Assembly (NCBI RefSeq): GCF_965363235.1
Contig: NC_134843.1
Location: 94,707,795 to 94,771,794 of the forward strand
DNA length: 64,000 bases
Direction of reading: 5' to 3'
DNA from: Mytilus galloprovincialis
Lineage: Eukaryota > Mollusca > Bivalvia > Mytilida > Mytilidae
A program made the position numbers and the translations under genes. Shown one piece after another: positions 34,090 to 46,000 of the stretch (within the stretch, counting starts at the first letter, position 1; each line of letters begins with the position of its first letter). Below the pieces are notes generated by a model. That model had not been told where the DNA came from. It saw only the letters and a program-made list of their open reading frames with translations, and did no database searches.

Positions 34090-34515
34090 CTAATTGTATG
34101 AAGCGCCTGCATATGTAGTAAATAATATCTTCCAGTCGATACTATATTCAAGACCTTGCATTCCTTGTTAGAAGGTTTCTGCTTACAATGAACCTTTTAG
34201 ATCAAGAGTTTCCTGTGGAGAAATTGAAACGATCCCTGCAACATTTAGACGCTATCACTCGTTGGTTGACCGTCCTATTTCCCTCCACTGTGACCTACGA
34301 GACTTATCAACGGACTGTACATGCATGAACAACGCAAAGGGTGTTACTACTGAAGAAGGATCTGCTTTCGGATATCACCAATGGTTTAAAGTTTGGTTCG
34401 TGTTGCTTAGCCTAGTTTTGTGTGTTGACTGTCTATTCGTCGTTTTTCGGGGATTTTATGGCATTGTCAATTTGAGTTTAAATATCCCATGGTATTTTTC
34501 TTCTCTCTGCTCTTA
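34090..34515 (+). pseudogene. Family F, decayed reverse-transcriptase 3' end plus tail
   Basis: A stretch with GCGCCTGCATATGTAG, ATTCAAGACCTTGCATTCC, TTGTTAGAAGGTTTCTGCTT, GAAACGATCCCTGCAACAT and 'TATCACTCGTTGGTTGACCG' parallels 56620-56820, followed by a tail like 21320-21722 (GAAGGATCTGCTTTCGGATA, TTGGTTCGTGTTGCTTAGCC). Read in pieces it gives R-S-L-Q-H and S-L-V-D-R parts of the element protein, broken by frameshifts and stops. The 84-codon frame at 34262-34516 is not a gene. Confidence 0.55.
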
Positions 34516-36138
34516 ATGAAATGATAAGTAGTGGAAAAGAATAAAATTAAGATGACACAGCATTGTCAACGCATTATAACAATAAGTAGTGCTAATATTT
34601 TTAAACTATCTTTAAATGTGCTCAATTACTATAAAAATTCGATTAATAGGTTAAATAAATTTGCAGACTAGTTTTTATCATTTTTTTTTTAAATAAGATA
34701 TACGACTCCAAATAATAATAATTATAGTATAATTTTTCTTGTAAATCTTGTTAGAAAGTACAAAACTACGACTTGTAAGTATATAATCGATGTATTACTG
34801 ATAATAGTTCAATGTCCAATCAAATAAAATCAAGATAAAAACTTGTGACAACAATAGAGATAATACCCATCTAAAAAGAAATACGAAAATATGAAAAAGA
34901 TATAATTTTTAATACCTTTTAGTGTTGTCTCATCCATGAGAATTGATTTATAAAGAGACATAACACCTGGAATTAAAGAGATTAAATCTTTAAATGGGTT
35001 GTACAAATAATGAAGGACATTTACTTCTCTAAAAGGAAATTAACGATAATTTACCCTGTAGTTTGCTTTTTAAAGACCCACGACAGTGTGCGTGTTTAAA
35101 TCAAATTACATATGTAAAATTAATTTGCGGATGAATTTAAGTGTCAATAGTTTAGACTAAGTAAGATTTATCAGTGAAACAGTTTAATCTGACATGTTAT
35201 GGGTCTTTGATTTTGTTTGTAAACATTTGAAGGATTGTCTTAAACGTCTATTGACTTGTTTTTACTGGAATTGCAGTATATACATGTATTTTTTTCTCAG
35301 ATTCAGTGAAAGGATTTTAAAAATAATCAAACATATTGTTAAAGTATAGGCGTGTCAATGAACGGAAAGGTTTTTTGGTTTTACTACGTAAACACAATAT
35401 AATGTCGGAAGTGTGTCAATTTCTCCTAAATGCAGTATTCATGATTAAAATTATAGTAATTTAAAATGCATTTATTATCTTATAACAATATGATTGCAAA
35501 AAGTATAATTATATGCGTGTAACAAATCTAAAAATATCTCTAATACGTCATGTATATCCATATATATATTTACTATAGATATATAGCCTTTTTCCTATGA
35601 AATATGTACCACCTAACATAATCGATATGACAGCGCCACATGATTGCCAACATGGTGAGAAAAAAAATCATTAAGGACTAATATAAAGCTAAATTAACAA
35701 TTATTAAATATTCTTATAAAAGCTTTTATTTGAAAAAAAAACTGTGTGTCCTATATGGCCATCACTGGGGTTGTGAGACGTTTGTTTCAATTTCCTGACT
35801 GACGTCCGATGACTCTCTCAGGGCAGTATTAATAAAACTTGATATTGTAAAGTGGTTTATTGATATAGGAGCTAAACTTCAATTAAGCAATCATTAATAA
35901 TATGTATAATTGTAACTTATGTTGAAATTATTCCCATCCTTCTTTCGATTTCGAGGATTCTTTATTAAATAAATGCATTTTACAATAAGTTTGATTTTAG
36001 AAGAGATTCGACGATATCTCTGATGATTAAAATTAACTAAGGCTTGATCTTTAAAATTACGTGATTATTGTGTCCTGTATCTTTTGAATGCTCTAAACTA
36101 AAGAAACGATATTCTAACCTATAAGAAACAATTCTTTG
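34516..36138. other. Unassigned AT-rich sequence
   Basis: No exon, repeat boundary or RNA gene recognised. GC-richer part near 35750-35830 has no open frame with motifs. Confidence 0.3.
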
Positions 36139-36183
36139 ACGGAGAGTTGTATCATTGGCACTCATGCCACATCTTCCTATATC
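36139..36183 (-). repeat. Family B, inverse fragment
   Basis: ACGGAGAGTTGTATCATTGG CACTCATGCCACATCTTCC: complement of the family B opening. Confidence 0.7.
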
Positions 36184-36574
36184 TATCATCAATTTTATAT
36201 CTAAATATCACATAATTACAATTTCCTTTTACGTGAAGCTTAAAATACTAGCAGTGTCGATTTGGTCACGATGATGTCCAACTGTAACTCCTACCTATAT
36301 CCCATTATTGTTATATTAAGAAGACGTGAAAACATCTTTCCTTTCCAATAGGATGTTAACACAGAGTTTCTGTGGGAAAGTGTTAACTTTACGTTTTCCT
36401 TTAATAAATGATTTTGTAACCGCTACAAGTACATTATATAATATTATTCCTACATGCTTTTTTATAAACTTTCATGTCGCAGAATAACTTGTGAATATAA
36501 GTGTAAGTGTCAACATCCACTCATCACGGATATATATGAGGTTTAACCCGCGTTTGTTTTCGAAAAATGGCTTA

Positions 36575-36850
36575 ACCAAATCGGGAATATGACAGCTGTT
36601 GTCCATTTGTTATGTTGGTTGATATAGTCTTCCGTTTGATTTTGTGAGTTTTTTTGTGCACTTCAGTTTCTTGTTGTTCCTTTGTTTTCCTCTTATATTT
36701 GATGTGTTTTCCTCTGTTTTAATTTGTGACTCTGATCTATTTATGACTTTTGAACACCGTTATACTACTGTTGCCTTTTTTCATGGACTTCCCCTTTTTG
36801 CATTTAGCATGAAGTGTGGTATTTTTGTTGATACTTTTCTTCTGTAAGTG
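36575..36850 (+). repeat. Family D copy with a family E-like end
   Basis: AATCGGGAATATGACAGCTG TTGTCCA, 'CACTTCAGTTTCTTGTTG', TTTCCTCTTATATTTGATG, AATTTGTGACTCTGATC, GACTTTTGAACACCGTTATA, CTACTGTTGCC. After 36785 it continues with GACTTCCCCTTTTTGCATTT. A 67-codon frame within is spurious. Confidence 0.7.
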
Positions 36851-36859
36851 CTTGCCCAT

Positions 36860-38300
36860 GTATGCAGTCTTTTGTGTGGTCTTTGGTTATCGTTAGTCGT
36901 AATTTGTTTATTTTATTTTGTATTGTTTATCGTGTATTGTTTATTTGTATTCACGGGATTTGTATAGCTTACTTAGCTTTATGCTCGTTGGTAAATGCTG
37001 CACAGTGACATACAGATGTTTACATCCACGCAATTGGTCTTTGAAGGCGATTTTTTTTCTTCATTAGCAATTATATACTACATCTTATTTTCATTTAGTC
37101 ACTCTATTACATTATGTTGGCCCTACAAGGAGGCTTAACCTACACCACACCGATTGATGGGACATTACAGTTTATAAATGACAAACTGCTATGGTGCAAG
37201 GTGATTAAGTAAATGCATATTATATGCCCTTATATGATAATCTAAAGTCAATAAAGTCAAAATACTTTGTCTATCCAATTCTGAATCAAAACATGTACGT
37301 GCAAAATCTCAGTTTTTAACACAGCTATGATTATTCGGTGTAAAGCGTAGAACTGAGTACAATTAGAATTTTATTAATAATATTACTAACCAAACGATGG
37401 AAATATTCTGTTAACATTAGTTTGCTGCTTTACGTCATCGCTAGAAATACCCAAATACCCCCTAGAAACTTCATAATTGTTCAGCATAGAAAGATCTAAC
37501 CACACAATCAGTAAAGGCGACAATAATTTAAAAGTGTTCGAATCTGTAAATCGATTCAGGAAAGACTGATTAAGGTAAAGTAAAACGAAAAACTGAGGGA
37601 GTTTCATGAACTCTAAACTGCGAGACAGTGTGAAACGACACGGCCCGTCACGTGACGAAAGCAACTCCTGTTATGCACATATTACCCGCCATGTGATACG
37701 ACACAATCGGTGAATTCACAGATGACTATTATACTTAAATACGGCTTTCAATGGATGACTTTTATATTCAATTTCGTCATTGGTTTTTTTTTTTTTTAAG
37801 TTAAACCCGCAAAAATTAAGATGATTAACTGTTGACTTTTTTCAGTGTAATATAAAAACAGTAAAATGGATTAAAAATTAGAAATAGGTTATTTGTTATA
37901 GGTAACCTGTCATTATAGTATATCATGTGATTACACATATAATTGAATAACACTTTCCACAGTAAATCTACCGACAACCCAGCTTTATTTGAATGTATGG
38001 AAACAACGTGGATTGCCTATTCTGTAAAATAACTGTCCATTACTTATGTTTAAACTTACTTGAAAACTGCCTACTTAAAATGTTACACGCAAATCAAGAT
38101 ATGAAGATGCTGAGATAAATGTAGTGAATTCTATTACTGTTTAAAAATATTTCCGTAAATAACATTCTAGAAATTAGAGGAAGCGGTACATTTATACCCC
38201 CGCACAATGTTCATGCATAGCATTCGTGAACAAATAATCTGCAAGTTTCTTTCTTTCATTTGTTCCTCTAGTTCTTGCTTAATTTTGACTTATTTCTCTT
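36860..38300. other. Unassigned sequence
   Basis: A 92-codon minus-strand frame (37386-37664), including CACGTG at its start region, has no recognised domain; I do not call it. Otherwise AT-rich, with a T-run at 37786-37798. Confidence 0.3.
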
Positions 38301-38308
38301 TGTAAAGT

Positions 38309-38348
38309 CAGGGACTTTCTATACTAACGTTAGTATAGAAAGTCCCTG
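38309..38348. repeat. Perfect 40-bp palindrome
   Basis: CAGGGACTTTCTATACTAAC (38309-38328) is followed with no spacer by its exact complement (38329-38348). The outer CAGGGAC / GTCCCTG resembles the ends of DNA elements, so this may be two element termini joined with the inside lost, or a minimal fold-back element. Confidence 0.95.
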
Positions 38349-38366
38349 GTAAAGTGTATCATTAAA

Positions 38367-38545
38367 CCATTATGCCTGATCAGTCTTTTGTAGACGAAGC
38401 GCGCGTCTGGTGTAAGTGTAAATTTCAGTACTGGTATCTATGATGAGTTTATTTACAACCACTGGGTCGATGCCACTGCTGGTGGAGATTAATCTCCCCG
38501 AGGGTATCACCAGCCCGGTAGTCAGCACTTCTGTGTTGATTTGAG
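38367..38545 (-). repeat. Family A, inverse copy with CACTGGGTCGATGCC extension
   Basis: ATCAGTCTTTTGTAGACGAA, GCGCGCGTCTGGTGTAAG, ACTGGTATCTATGATGAG, TTTACAACCACTGGGTCGA, TGCCACTGCTGGTGGAGATT, CCCCGAGGGTATCACCAGCC, AGTCAGCACTTCTGTGTTGA. This shows that family A continues on this side into a second conserved block that the other copies here lack or have lost. Confidence 0.8.
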
Positions 38546-38667
38546 TTATCATAGATATGTTCATAATAATAAATTAACTGTTAACAAAACTTAGAATTTT
38601 TGAAATACTAAGGATTTTCTACCTCAGGAATAGATAACCTTGGCGGTATTTGGCAAAACTTTTAGGA

Positions 38668-38790
38668 ATTTTTGGTCCTCAATGCTCTTGAACTTTGTAA
38701 TCTATTTGGCCTTTTGGACATTTTTTGATTCGAGCGTCACTGATGAGTTTTTTGTAGACGAAACGCGCGTCTGGCGTAAGTGTGAGTTTA
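38668..38790 (-). repeat. Family A, inverse copy
   Basis: AATTTTTGGTCCTCAATGCT, CTTGAACTTTGTAATC, TTCGAGCGTCACTGATGAG, TTTTTTGTAGACGAAACGCG, CGTCTGGCGTAAGTG. Lies 120 bases after the previous copy in the same orientation. Confidence 0.8.
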
Positions 38791-39925
38791 TCTAAAAGCG
38801 TCCGTTAATAAGTGTTGAAATCATATCTATAAGAAACTACTTGACGATTAAATATAATACTAAATTCCCCTAGGTTGTTAAAAATATATAGGCACAAGAA
38901 TGAGATATCTTCCGAAGACAGTTTAACTCAGGACTGGTTGATTTTTTTTTTTCACTATTTCGATGGCCTGTCTATTGTTGCATACACATTGCACTGTATG
39001 TGAAGGTCTGCTGCGAAAGGTGTAGGCCAAGTTTATGTCGTAATACTGCCAAGGATAATGAATTACTTTCCCAGCAGATTTTGACATTTCTATCGCTTTT
39101 GGTTTTGTGCTTCCTTGTTTTTTGTCTGACGTGACTGATTTCTTTATTTCAAATTATTTCGAAAACGGGTCATATCAGATACTGGGAACAGGTGTGGTAA
39201 ACACGCTTTGCAATGTAAATACAACTTTTTTATGGATTCGTCATGTTATATGAATACAGGTTTTAATGTCTTTTTGCAATGGGGCTATATGGCTAGATAT
39301 TTTTTGTCATAAAACGTCACATAGATGATACTTAGCGTCTTAAAAACGATTTTTTTTAGTTGTATTTGTCTAACACTGGGTCCATTGTTATGATCATAAT
39401 TTAGACAATTTATTTTAAATTTACTATGTAAAGGCAATTTTCGGTATTCAAAGACACGTTTACCTGTAATTGATTTTTTATCCAAATATTAATATCAGGT
39501 ATGGGACAATAATGTAGCATTAGTGACATATAAAACTTCATAAGGAAGTGACACAAATAAAAAAAAAGATAAATGACATTAAACAAGGCGTGGGAGGATC
39601 ACGTACGCTATTTTTATGTTAGTCAAATACACATACATATTTGACCATGAATAAAACTATTTTATCTTTAAAACGTTTCTCATAATATTTGTTGACATTA
39701 CATGTTCATTTACGCATCAAAGGATTGTGTTTACGTTTTCTGAAGTAATTAAATATTTTATTGATTTTAACCACGTGCTGGAATTTTACAACAATTTTAT
39801 TTTTCATTCATGAAACATAGCAATTTAATTGCACCTGTATTACTCCGCCAAAGAAAAATAAATCCATAAGTGTATAAATATACCTGAACGCGCCAATATT
39901 AAACGTAAGGAGCTGTTTAACTAAC
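38791..39925. other. Sequence upstream of the laminin G gene
   Basis: No exon recognised. Contains the presumed upstream regulatory DNA of the gene starting near 39960, but I cannot identify individual factor sites with confidence. Confidence 0.3.
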
Positions 39926-39930
39926 AAAAG

Positions 39931-39938
39931 TATAAAAG
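39931..39938 (+). promoter_or_regulatory. TATA box of the laminin G gene
   Basis: TATAAAAG lies 82 bases before the ATG at 40013, which would place the transcript start near 39960-39970 and give a short leader of about 45-50 bases. Good match and spacing, but not tested. Confidence 0.5.
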
Positions 39939-40012
39939 TTATTAAGGGTTGAAGTTGCTGCAACAGATATCTCAATCGTAGATTTTATCGTTTGAAAAAT
40001 AAGTATTTAAAG

Positions 40013-43000
40013 ATGAAATTTTCGGAGACATTTGGCGAAATGATAGCTCACTTTTTGATAATGATTGAAATTGTTCGAGGGATGACCATCAACCAGAAAT
40101 GTCAGGTAAGTGTCTCTTTTAATTCTGAAGGTATTTTAATCTGTCTTTGGATTTCGATATTGTAGTTATCCTAAACTATAGATTCGTTCAAAAGACACGA
40201 TCATAGCATGGTACTTTTCTTACAATAGGTTCCTTTATTTTCCTTTTTTGATGGAAAGTTTAAAATAAGAAGTGGAAAATTAGTTTTATTGGTTTACAAA
40301 TTGTTACAAATAACACGAAATTGACATATGCAACTTATGATAAACAACGCACGCATATAACAGTGACAAAAGTTTTGATGAATAGCAAAATGTAATCCCG
40401 CGTATATAATAACTGGCTGTTAGATATATCTGTTCAAGTATTGTTGGACTTTTCTGCATCTAACATTTTTGGGTTTTTTTCCCCAGATTAAGACGGCGAA
40501 GCAATGTTATTTCGCCTGCAAATCATTTCTCCTGCTGATGCGAGATAACTGAATTATTGAGAAAGACATTTCGTACAAATGGTGTTCGTTTTATTCGCGT
40601 TTATTTTCATATCCCTATACAGTGCCGACTGTGTTTGATGGTCGATACCGTTTTATCCTTTAGTATATAGTTCAATGATTCTTCATTTCAATACTTTTTT
40701 TTTCAAATCCTCGTCATTCTTAATCTGTATTGTAAATTTGATGAATTTGATGCGACTGTCATATAAGTGAGAGGTTTAGCGCTATAAAACCAGGTTCAAT
40801 CCACCATTTTCTATATTTGAAAATGCCTGTACCAAACTAGGAAAATGACAGTTAATGTCCATTCGATTGATGGGTATTGTCCTTTGATTTTGCCATTTGA
40901 TTAGGGACTTTCCGTTGGGAATTTTCCTCGGAGTATTTTTGTGATTTTACTTTTGATTACTGAATGATTACAATGTACCATTATAATCTTTGGAATATTA
41001 ATTGAACTGTTGGTATTTTCCTTTGTGTAAATTTCTATATATTGAGAAGCAAATTAAAGTTGCAGCTTCTTCCGGTAATGTTGCAATTATTTGGTTCGAA
41101 CTATTATTGTTTTCCCTTTTTGGTCTTGTAAGTTTTAAGTACTTTAACACCCTCTGCTTTTACAATTTTGGTTTTGAGCGTTCTTGGTGAAGGTTTTTCG
41201 GAAACCTATTTTTTTTAGTGTTAATCTTCCTTTTTTAATAATACTATCCAATGATTAAGTGCAAATTTTAACTCTTTTGAGTACTTTAGTAAAGAGATAA
41301 GTTTTTAGAATGCAAAAGAAACCACTAGAAATCAGAAGAAAGTATAAATAGATAAAAGTTGGTTATGTGCACAGGTACCTTCCGACAACCGGCGCTGAAT
41401 GCAAAGTCACCGACTTTGTCAAACTCCATTGTATTACGGACGTGTTTAATTAATTTTATTTTTAAACCCTGTATACAACAGTGCACAGTAAAATATCTAT
41501 TACTGTCCTCTCTTTATACGAAGCAGCACGACTAAAAACAATAAAACATTTTTATTTTTTCCTGCACGTATTCATATTCATGCTTATTTCAAACAACTTT
41601 TAAATCTGAAGTCGAATTTAAACCCAAATAAATAAATTTAAAAACTAAAATTGAATTTCTAGACACAAAACAAATTTCATTTAAATAAGAAGATATGATT
41701 TACCCTGTTAAGCGGCCGAGATTACAGTATTTGACGCAGGCTGACCACGGTCGATGTTACGGTAGTTGTCAATAAACTAACGTACAATATTTGATGCTGG
41801 CTTACTACCGACTGGCTAACTACCAATTTTACAGTAATTGATGCTGGTGAGCCTTTTTTTTCATATTGTATATCTAGCAGATGCAAAAATGGTTTGATTG
41901 GTAATGAAGTGTAAATGTCAAAGAGACAAAAACGGACAACTGAAGATCAGCATACGGTCTTCAATATAAATATTGCGATGTGTCTGCAATTGCCGACAAG
42001 ATTTCAACTGAATTCAAAAGAATCAACAATAGGTCTTCACACAAAGTTCCTGAATTCATCATAAATAATTCGAAAGAACCCAATACCAAATTTTAACGTT
42101 TAAAAACAAGTTGATGAGGTATGATTGCTAATGAGACAAGTATTAACAATTGCAGTATAAATAGAAGTACTAATACATTATAATATCGCGTGATATTTTT
42201 GGGGGGCATTCCCTTCTGCAAAGAAAGCATCAGCCGAGCGTACACAATGAGACATGTGTGTGTTTTTTTTTTTAATTCTACGCCATCGTCACACAAAAAT
42301 AGTATATATAGTATTATCTATTTCTAAAGTTTTCATCATTTTATATTGGAAAATGAAATCGGACTATTTAATGACCTGTGCATATATACGGTGCATTCAT
42401 TGGTGTTATATTTACCTGATTTATGTCATAATTCAATGCTTTGTTAATTTGAGGATTTGTGTCTGATGGCATATTTCCTTCTCATTGACTCGGGAGGTCA
42501 AGAGTGTGTCATATTGTAGAGACACGAGTCTACTGTGTGTATCCTGACCTCTTGATGTTCTTTGCTTATTTGTTTCATTGGGTTTCTGTCGTATTGCTGT
42601 TTATTATAAATCTCCTTGTATCTTTTCTCTAGTTAAATAACAGCCCTGGTGTTTCACATTTTAACCGCAATATTTGACCTTCAAAATTCCTTTAGCAGTA
42701 AGAGCTATCATGCGACATTAGATAACGATGCATGAGTCACAAAAACAGGTAAACGAAATACACATTTTTTGAAAAAATCTATATTACCGCAAATTAATGG
42801 TTATTTTTGATATCTTTAATTTAAAAGATTAATTTCCCATATTCTTTAAACCTAACATTGTCAAAAATAGACTATGTCCTATAGATTAGTGCTTTAATGT
42901 ATTTTTTGACGACACGACGACAAACCAGGGTAATTGGACCAAAGGTTTCGTGAGTTGTAAACTATGTGAAAATATTAAATATGTCTCAGCTGTTATGATT

Positions 43001-46000
43001 AATATTTCTGTAAACGGATATGCCCATGCATTTAAAGTGCACCATGTTATCTCTTACTTCTAAATAGGTCTTTAATTTCATTCGATATTTTTTTGTAGAA
43101 CGAAAACGTTTTTACATTGATTTATTGGAACATAAGAAGGCGAAGTTGATATTTTAAGACATTTATAGTGTTAAATCTCATCATAAAAATATATTTTTGT
43201 ATACATTAGTATAATGACGACTATTAAAGCATCTTAAAATAGCCTTACATTGATATATTTAAAAAATAAAGTAGATGTGGTATGATAGCCATTAAGAAAA
43301 CTCTCCACAAAAGACCAAAATGACATAGAAATTAACAGCTATGTCCTCTTGTACACCTTAGTGTTTGAGGTTATTAAAGTATAATTGTATACAAAATGTC
43401 TGCACGTTCTATCATATAAATAACTACCCTTAGCAAACCATACAAATGTGTTTTTGAAGTTTGAAAATCACTATAAAATTCAATATTTAAAAAACGAGTG
43501 TGAATCAGAAATCACATATATATTAAATTGTGCATGTATCAAACAGATCTAACCCACTTATTTTTCTTTGAAATTTAAAATAATTATTCGGTCAAAGGAA
43601 AGGAATTTTATCATTTTTAATCCACTGAAACAATGCATTCTATAATTTACTAATTTTGGTATAAGCCATGCCGTATTAAAGTCACATGTTTCCAAGTGCA
43701 CAATCAATGAAGTAAAATTACTTATTACTGAAAATTGTGCTGCATGGATGAGAAAACATTGAAAAGCAATATATTAAAAGAAAAAAAATAATCGATAATT
43801 TTGAGTGCATAAAATGTTATTTGTCGCATTCATATTCCCACTCACTATATAATGATAAAATACCTTAACATGATATACACTATAGTACTTCTATCTCAGT
43901 TATCACATATACAACCATAACAATTTTTGCCAAAAAGCGAATATGTTTGTACTTGATGGTTAGATGAATCAATACAAAAACAAAACAAAACTATTTGAAT
44001 TGTCTTTTTCCATTCAATATTTCCATAAAACATGCATGTACGCGCACCTCGCTTGTAAATCTATTAAATCAAGTTACAAAGTGTAACCTTTTTTTATGTT
44101 TCGCTTACAATGGTAGAGAGCATAATGTTACCGGTCTGTCTGGAAGTAGAAACCTTAGGATTTTGCTAATCATAATTTCAAAATTTTGCAATCAGTACAT
44201 TATTGAAAAATATACACAAATCTATATTCGCCATAACTGGAAATAATTTTTTCACTAGTACTTTTATATAAAGCATTAGTTAATTTCTGCGATTTTTTTT
44301 TTTTTTTTTTTATTATATCAATTTACATCACTTTCCACAGAAATGATTAAACATCTCAATGTGGGTGGGTGTTTTCTTTATTTTATCTGCTACAGAAGGC
44401 GGACAACTTTGTCTGCTTTTGACAGTTTAGTCGTATTTTTCGATCATTGATTAACTATTGAGAACGGATTTTAGAATACAGAAACGCCTCGAGTGCACAA
44501 TTTGCAAAGGTTTCTCAAAACAAATCATTTTGTATAGATTATGGAACTTCGTTCCGCCCACACAATTTTTAATATTTTATAGTTTTAACAGTTTCCTTAA
44601 AAGGTTCAGTGTACTTTACTATGACCGTATTAGGTTAAAAAAAAGGTTCCTGAACGATATATCTTCTAATAAGCTTTAGGTAACACTAATCTTTTTCTTT
44701 TCTTTCTTTCTTTCTTTTTGTTTGTTTTTTTTTTTGTTTGTATGTATGTATGTTTGTTTGTTTCTTCTTCTTCTTCTGTGTTTCTCCTTGTGACGTATCA
44801 GTTCCTAAAAATACAGGTTTTTTTTAACATCATACGCCTTGAAATATAAGTTAACAATATATAATAAAATAAGTCAATTAGTAACTTCTAAATCAATCAG
44901 TTAAAATCAAATGTATTAAGCTTATATTTAATGTTTTTTTTCTTTTATATATTTAACATTCGTAAAACATGCGTTTCGGGAAACGCATGGGTCTTGCCTT
45001 ACATGTAGAACGCATGTTTCAGACGTGATAAAGTGCACATGATCATGAACAATTCCATATGCTGTAAAAAGCATATTTTAAACACGCGCTATTCATGTGT
45101 TTAATGCATATGTAATACATGTGTTGTAAATGACATAAACTAAATTTATCTAACTTGATAAATAAGTTTTATGGATGATTTTGTAACATATTTTTCTATA
45201 AGCTTGCAACATGTTTTATACGCACGTTTGTTAGAAACATGTTTTACACATAATCATGTTACGAAACACGTGTATAAAACCTTACTAGTATTTATCTTTG
45301 TATGCGTGATGCGCATGATTACGAATGTTTGAATTATGCGTTTTACATTTAGGGTGAGACATTTTCCATGCGTTTTCCAACGTATGTTTAAAATATGTAA
45401 AACATACGAAAAACATGCAAGTCACTTTTCCCTGTGCATACCTCAGAAGCCTTTTATCATACATTTAGCTAAAGTCATAAATACAAAAATATTAAAAAAA
45501 TAAAATTTAGCTTATAAATAATTTGATAGCTGCATGTATCTGTACCAGCAAAGGAATTGGGAATGCAAACTATTCAATAATGCTGAAAACTCAAAAATGG
45601 AACTTAAACTGAAAACTCTAAATAGAACAAGAGCATAAAAACTTGTAATTTTGTGACAAAATGTTTAAGTAATTTTAACGGTAAACTATAATTTGTACTT
45701 AAAAGATAAACTTGGTACAGAAATGTGACACCAGCTTAGCGATGACATAAAATAGGTTTAAAAAATCCGAAACACAGCTCCCCTACTGAGATTTTTAACC
45801 AGACGTAGAGGGTCTGTTATACATTTGTGAAAGTAGTTCAAGCTGCTCTTCATTGACCAATAACAGCTGTCAGTAGGTACAAACAAAGATAGGACGGTCG
45901 TATTATTTATATTATAAACTGCCGAATCATATTATTTATCTGGTTACAAATATTTCGCACACGTTTTAATATGATCAATATTGTTTTTCATATTTGTATA

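Noticed and set aside
37386..37664. 92-codon minus-strand frame starting near a CACGTG
   Set aside because: Has a weakly hydrophobic stretch but no clear domain or splice context.
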